Positions 58,690 through 64,000 of a DNA stretch of 64,000 nt are shown in pieces. The notes beneath the pieces are model-generated. The model was not told the origin of the DNA. It did no database searches and worked only from the letters and a program-made list of their open reading frames with translations. Within the stretch, counting starts at the first letter, position 1; each line of letters begins with the position of its first letter. Source of the stretch: Trichobilharzia regenti (taxonomy: Eukaryota > Platyhelminthes > Trematoda > Strigeidida > Schistosomatidae); contig OX235262.1 of the NCBI GenBank assembly GCA_944472135.2, positions 55,214,440 through 55,278,439 of the forward strand. The letters are read 5' to 3'. The translations under genes and the position numbers were made by a program.

Positions 58690-59735
58690 GAAATAGCTGA
58701 TTTATTTTGTCATCTTTTAATAACTAAGAATGCATTATCTAAAGGAGCTGTTACTCTGGTACACTTTCAACATTTACTTTAGATTCAGTAATAAAGTCTA
58801 CAGGCAAACAGATAGCGTAGCAATGGGCTTTCTTCTAGGATCCTTCTTGGCGGACTATTTTATGGCTAGCCCAGTAAATAGTTTCTTTTCATCAGCTATC
58901 AATGAGCTTCATCTCTACCAGAGATCCACTGACGGTATTTTCATTATTAGCGATGAGAATTTGGATCTCGGATACCTACTCTAAACCTTCAGTAATGTTG
59001 AATCTGACTCAATGTTTTACTTCATCGGCGTTTAACTGAGAAGGAATGCTGATGACTTGCTGAGGAGATCTATATACACAAAGCCCATATGGAACCGGCA
59101 GTTTTCAGTTTTCAAAGTTGTATCTCTCCAGCAAAAAGAGAAAACTAATATATATCCTCTTTACTCACTGATTAGGAAGATATCTACTGAGGAATCTTGA
59201 TGGAAAGCTTCTTCCCATCCAGATTTACAAACAAGAATCTAAAACCATAGAAAGCTTCTCAATAGATCCAGGTCGCCGTCAACAAATGCTGTTGCTTAAT
59301 CTCAAATTTAAAAGTGATACTGAAGCCGAAATTCTTTGAAAATGACTCTTGAAATCTCTCAGTAAAACATACTTCGCCGCCAGCCAACGGGCGGCGTTTT
59401 CTCGCACGGATGTATTCACCCAGCACTTGAATGACAAGTTGTCGCATTGGACCACTTTGATATGCATATACCAGTTCACTTGCTCTTGTGGAGTTAAGTA
59501 CATTGGCCATACTATGCATTCTCTTGTAAAACTCTCTGAGGAACACCATTCAACCTGGCTGGCAGAAAGACAACATAGGTGTGTATACTGCTTGGGAAAA
59601 AAAGATATCTAGTGAATTCAGGATATTCAGCTCCATTTGAAAGGTCATTTGAAGTCCCATACAACGCTCAATCAAACCTCTCCAAGAGAGTGAGATCAAG
59701 GCATCTAGGCATAGCTGAAGCACTTCTATTTTATT
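58690..59735 (+). mobile_element. Penelope-like element D, degenerate
   Basis: RT motif B reads DSVAMGFLLGSFLADYFMAS (ancestral GVAMGSPLGPxLAD). Motif C reads LYQRSTDGIFII, with the second Asp of the catalytic pair lost to Gly. A GIY-YIG part follows: HLNDKLSHWTTLICIYQFTC, SCGVKYIGHTMHSLVKLSEE and HHSTWLAERQ. Stops and frameshifts separate the pieces. The 3' end is cut by a short family-B tail. Confidence 0.85.
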
Positions 59736-59790
59736 CCTTGGCGTTCCGAGTGGATCATAGGGCTTTAAGCATAAGCCTTGAAGTTTCAGT
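59733..59790 (-). mobile_element. Tiny RTE family B 3' tail
   Basis: ccttggcgttccgagtggat and catagggctttaagc match the family-B 3' end (ccttgggttcctagtggaac, catagagcttcaac). Only some 60 bases remain. The region 59800-60700 after it is unassigned. Confidence 0.5.
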
Positions 59791-60706
59791 AGCAGTGATG
59801 TTTTTACGGAGTGGCTAGCAACGCCCTCATGCCCAACTTTTCATCTTTATTGACCTTACAACAATGATGAGCACCATTCGGGAATGCATAGGGGTTTGCT
59901 GATGCCAACCCTCTGCCCAGTTTAAGATAGCGGAGAAGTGATGCATTATCTCCAGGTTGCTTCGTAGACTGATGCTACACTCCTCCACCTCAACAGCAAG
60001 TACCAATCGACATAAAAGGTGGAAAATAGACAAAAGTATTAGAAAGAACAAAGAAAAAAAGAAAAGAAGAATGGGAGAAGAGGGTAGGATTTCAAAATCG
60101 GTATAAGACTACTACAAAAGCTTGGGTAGAATAAATGCGAGGAAACATGGTGAAAACATGAAAGTTGCACGCCAGTTTGAAATAACAATACGGAAATTTA
60201 TGAAAGTTACAGGGAAAAGTGTGAAAACAATTAAAAGTGATGAGCAGTTAAGTTAATAAAACAAAAATGTTGCCAGTTGGATAACTTAAGTGGTGAAAAA
60301 TGGTTACATGTATGCCTCACAAACTAAATAAGGTTCAGCGGGTCCAGTGTCAAAAGGTCACAACCTCGAGTGAACATCGCAAAGTCTATCGAAATAGATT
60401 GAGCGGATTAAAAATTATAGAATAGAATTGACATGAGTGTGCATAAAAATATGCAACGGTACATGTAGCTGTACAGAATAAGAAGTTTATTTTACATATT
60501 TTTTGAGTTTATCTATACACTAAGAGATCCAGAGCTCAGCTAGATTGAACGAGAGATTACCGTAAAAAATAACCAGCTTTAAGTTACACTACATACAACA
60601 AGTTTGATTAAGAAACTTGCTTATCTTCCTGCAAATAATGATTGAACAAGAAACTTAAGATAACCAACAGTCTTTTCCTTTTCGAAAACCTCTAAGTAAG
60701 CACTAG

Positions 60707-61045
60707 TGTAACAACAGAATACAACGGTCAGACAACAGATCGTTTATTAAGGAAATCAACACAGATTTATACATTTTCATGTACATTATCACAGATTATT
60801 GTTAACAGAAAAACACAGACTTCTAATTGGTTGTTTCTCACAGGAAGTTAGTCTTTCATGTCTTTGTGGCTCTTTCTTGAATGTCAGATCATCTATATGC
60901 TAACTGTGTCCGCCTATGCAAAGTGTGCTGTGGTTGGTTGTTGAATCAGTCTTTGTTCTTATTATTCTCACGACCAATATCGGGGACATAAACATTGACG
61001 TAAATTACTGTCTACCAATTTGGCTAGCAGCCAGCTCTCACCACA
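60707..61045 (-). mobile_element. Solo LTR, 339 bp, second copy
   Basis: It runs TGTAAC...CACCACA on the plus strand, flanked by the 4-bp duplication ctag (60703-60706, 61046-61049). Length and internal landmarks equal those of 37735-38073 (tataaat box and aataaacgatctg on the minus strand). Confidence 0.85.
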
Positions 61046-61119
61046 CTAGCTCTCAATGTCAACTACACTTCAATTCCCCCGAATTTACTAATTTAATGGG
61101 GACATATATGTTATCTGCT

Positions 61120-61285
61120 TCATACTGGTACTAGGGTTCGATCCCCGGTGTATGCTATGAGTACGAAACAGCTGTCCAGGACTCCCTGCTGGTTTTTCAG
61201 CAGTCGTTCTCTAACTGCTGTCAGCTATTAATCAAAAACACGTAACCAATCAAATCCCTGCTAATCAACACTTGAAAATGTTCTT
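61120..61285 (+). repeat. SINE family A 3' part
   Basis: B-box agggttcgatccccgg, then tacgaaacagctgtccagga, ctccctgctggttttt and aaccaatcaaatccctgct. The A-box half is missing. Confidence 0.65.
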
Positions 61286-61655
61286 CGCTGAATCATTTAT
61301 GACGGTTAATGTCAATATCGTATTTGGCAAATCAAAGGATGTTTCAGAATTTAAAAGTAATTTACATATGTATGTTTAAGTGGGTAAGTAAACATGTAAA
61401 GAGTTTATTAAAATAACACAATGGAAGTGGTCAAAGATCAATAAAAAGCACTAATGATATCAGTTAGAAAATCAATAAGTACAAAATATCAGATTACTTC
61501 ATCTAAATAAAATGAAATTTCGATGTTCAGAGTTAAAGACTTAGTATTCACTAAGATAGTAATAATTTAGCCAAAATATTGTTTCAGACATCTAGAAAAC
61601 ATTAAATAGTTGAGCAAAGAATATCTTTTTCGATAATTTCCTCTTCTCGCTTTAC

Positions 61656-61658
<3 letters not shown>

Positions 61659-61713
<55 letters not shown>
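61659..61713. repeat. (TA)n microsatellite
   Basis: About 54 bases of uninterrupted TA, the longest such tract in the window. The surrounding 61290-61900 is AT-rich without other content. Confidence 0.9.
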
Positions 61714-61716
<3 letters not shown>

Positions 61717-62533
61717 GTTTATATGCATATAATATTCTAGAGTAGTAGTCATTAACAATATGAATGTTTTTTTAAATAATATCGATTTGTAAAATAAGAT
61801 CAATGGAATTACAGTTCATTAAAGATGCTTAAATCATAATAATGATAAAAAGAATATATTAGCAAATAGAGTATCAACTAAAATTAGGGAGATTTCTACA
61901 GAAATTGAGGATCATTTGAACCTAGATGGCCAAGGTAAGGATAATCTCTGAGCTAGCTACTTTTGAACGCATAAATTAGGCTTCTTAATATGGATCCCAA
62001 CAGCCTTAGCAGTATTCAGTAATCGAACTCTTAAGGCGAAGTTAAGATTCGTTGGTATGCAGTAAGTGACCCTGAAAGCCTCGTTGACACCAATATTGTG
62101 TTCTGCATCCACAAAAATGAGATAGAATAGCGCTACGAATAGAATTTATTTTTCCTTTACTTAACCACGTAACGTAATGTTGGGAAATCCAACGAGGAAC
62201 ACGCCTAATTGTATGGCCTATGCAACTAACTGTCTCCACAGGAGCAGTTAAATTCGTAGATACATATGGAAGAGGTGAAATTAGGCAGTTTATCTTTCAC
62301 TCCCGAAAGTAAAATAGGTGTGGGTGGTTTTGAAGACACAGAGTAATTCAGCAGCAGAGAATGCTCTTTTCACTGCATTTCTAAGGCATCGTGTTAGTAT
62401 CCCGCTGATGTTGTCGTCGAGGAACTGAATTTGTAAGAATAAGGCCTTCTTAGGAACTGTTGGTACCTTGGGCTGCTTTGATTTTAGATTCATATTCTTA
62501 TCAATAAACTTTTCTGAATAATCGTTTAATATT

Positions 62534-63129
62534 ATTAAGAAAAGAGAAAGATTGAGCGAAGAAATATTTACTTTTGAATTAGATCCTCATCTCTGGCTCT
62601 ACTCTAATATATATAGCATTTTAATTACAATACACAACAATTTACCAATCAAGTGGCACTGATATGTTTGTTAACAATAATTAGTCAGTGTCAAAATGTC
62701 AATGGGGTGATAATTAACGAAGAAAAATTAATATATATAATTAAAAGGTGGAAATGGTTACAACACATGGATTGCATAATGCATAATTTTGGAAAAATGA
62801 AGAGCAATTAAGGAATAAGCGTGTGCACAGGTTGATTACGTAACAGATTGTTAAAGAAAATAAAACAATTTGGACAATGATAATTTGTAACTAAAGTTGA
62901 AGTGGTCATAAGAATAAAATAAGTTTTTACAAGGATAACACGTAATTAAAGATGAAGTAGTCAGAAAAATAAAATAATTTGGACAATTATAGTTTTTAAT
63001 TATAGTTTTCTTGATTGGTAAATTGTTGTGTATTGTAATTAAAATGCTATATATATTAGAGTAGAGCCAGAGATGAGGATCTAATTGAAAAGTAAATATT
63101 TCTTCGCTCAATCTTTCTCTTTTCTTAAT
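62534..63129. mobile_element. Foldback element with 120-nt near-perfect inverted arms
   Basis: Left arm 62534-62653 and right arm 63010-63129 are reverse complements over 120 bases with a single mismatch (near 62576 / 63087). A 356-base loop has no ORF and includes a tandem repeat. The ends read attaagaaaag...cttttcttaat, and TTAA occurs at both termini, so a TTAA target is possible. It interrupts PLE-E and no transposase is encoded. I cannot name its family. Confidence 0.85.
62858..63005. repeat. Short tandem repeat in the foldback loop
   Basis: Roughly three imperfect units of about 54 bases, each beginning aataaaa(c/t)aa and containing ttggacaa or ttacaagg and (a)gttgaagt(g/a)gtca or gatgaagtagtca. 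The third unit is partial. Confidence 0.55.
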
Positions 63130-63544
63130 GTCTAAATGGGGATATTTTCTATATTAATATTATTAAGTTCCTCATCAAGATATTCATCGGAGTAGATTGC
63201 TCTTGCTCTGTGAACCAAGCACTTTATCAGATTGCGTTTGCATTTTAATGGCACGAAGCCGAAAAAAATGAGTATACTGACACGTTGATGTAGGTTTTGT
63301 AAATACACTCCTTCCTATTGTGCCATCCTCTTTTCTGGTCATAAGGACGTCTAGAAATGAAATACTAGAGTCTTTATTTCTCGATAGTAAAATTTATTGC
63401 AGGATAAACGTCGTTAAATTTATCCAGGATGTTCTTTCCTTCCTCCTCACATTTTATAATCAAAAATGTATTATCCATGTACCGTAACAGTCGTTTATTT
63501 TGAACACAAAATTTAGGTTTAACTTCTCATGAGTCCGTTTTACA

Positions 63545-63880
63545 GGGATTTGATTTGTTTCAAGTTGTATTAGGGAATGATATCAGTTAGAGAGCCATTG
63601 GAAACTTGGGAGTAATGAACAGTTGTCTTGTTCTAGTATGTAACTCGCAGACGACATCGTATGGTATTCAGGCTAAACGGCGAATAGGTACAAGTCGGGA
63701 TTCATGGACCATTGAATAGGATCACAGTGGATGAATGGTATGTAATGGGATAGTCCTACGCTTGGACCCTGGTGGGTGCGTACTATCGAGGAGTCTCGAA
63801 CTAGGATAAAACAACTGTCGAAGACATCCTGGTCTCCAGTGGTTCTCTAATTGACATCACTCTGTGATTAAACTTCTAAC
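63545..63880. repeat. SINE family A, degraded inverted pair
   Basis: A minus piece (63555-63650: ttagagagccattggaaact, gttgtcttgttctagtatg) and a plus copy (63715-63880: cacagtggatgaatggtatg, cttggaccctggtgggtg, ctcgaactaggataaaacaa). Confidence 0.65.
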
Positions 63881-64000
63881 TGTTTAGATGGAGACAACTT
63901 CCGCGATTCTAAGTAGTGATGATTTGCTTTGCCTATTCACCACCTTAAAAAGATTCTTATGTGTTTATCTGTATCAGTCAGGAGCCAAGTTATGACACTG

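Larger units (their letters stand above)
61915..63540 (-). mobile_element. Penelope-like element E, split by a foldback element
   Basis: On the minus strand 63540-63130 gives RT motif C as LLRYMDNTFLIIKCEEEGKN (catalytic pair DD changed to DN), followed by INFTIEK and a frameshifted VFTKPTST-like block. After the foldback element, 62530-61920 continues with DYSEKFIDKNMNLKSKQPKV, PKKALFLQIQFLDDNISG and a GIY-YIG part (YIGHTIRRVPRWISQHYVTW). The element lacks the RT N-terminus and is inactive. Confidence 0.85.

Noticed and set aside
62534..63129. Calling the foldback element a piggyBac MITE on the basis of TTAA ends
   Set aside because: TTAA is part of the palindrome in an AT-rich context, and the usual CCC-start of piggyBac termini is missing.

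Overview
The window looks like nuclear DNA of a blood fluke (genus Schistosoma, Platyhelminthes). It is AT-rich and intron-rich. It is dense in trematode-type RTE and Penelope-like retroelements, and it carries copies of the schistosome Sm-alpha SINE with its hammerhead-ribozyme segment. The species cannot be fixed from sequence alone.

Layout: positions 1-35135 hold the 3' eight exons of one protein-coding gene on the + strand, a long-chain acyl-CoA synthetase of the ACSL3/ACSL4 subfamily. The exons lie at 1-128, 2050-2461, 8579-8751, 9565-9744, 19865-20061, 21245-21510, 30160-30500 and 34923-35135. They encode about 635 contiguous residues up to the stop; the N-terminus lies upstream of the window. 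All splice phases agree and the conserved AMP-binding motifs are in order, so no internal exon appears to be missing. Introns are 0.8-10.1 kb and are filled with retroelement debris. No other host protein gene was recognised in 35.1-64 kb.

The repeat landscape has several layers. (1) RTE-clade LINEs: family A, whose 3' end is a short microsatellite of the CAGA type; family B, with an AAT-rich 3' tail; and one copy of a third type, C. (2) Five Penelope-like elements (PLEs), at about 10.0-11.9, 39.4-45.0, 45.4-46.3, 58.7-59.7 and 61.9-63.5 kb, recognised by their reverse transcriptase and GIY-YIG motifs. (3) A 339-bp solo LTR family with 4-bp target duplications, plus a third copy with a little internal sequence. 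(4) Several tRNA-derived SINE families, many of them arranged as head-to-head foldbacks. The nesting can be read from target-site duplications: family A in PLE-A (11 bp), family B in PLE-B (10 bp, one mismatch), family A in Sm-alpha (11 bp, with a twin-priming inversion) and family A in an LTR element (12 bp).

The most interesting structures are: two 5'-truncated PLEs bounded by inverted terminal repeats whose two arms each carry a hammerhead-like ribozyme fold (10.0-11.9 and 45.4-46.3 kb); a 596-bp foldback element with two 120-nt arms that differ at one position, inserted in a PLE (62.5-63.1 kb); and three Sm-alpha hammerhead segments that all appear to have lost the invariant core C3. All calls come from reading the sequence; no database search was run.
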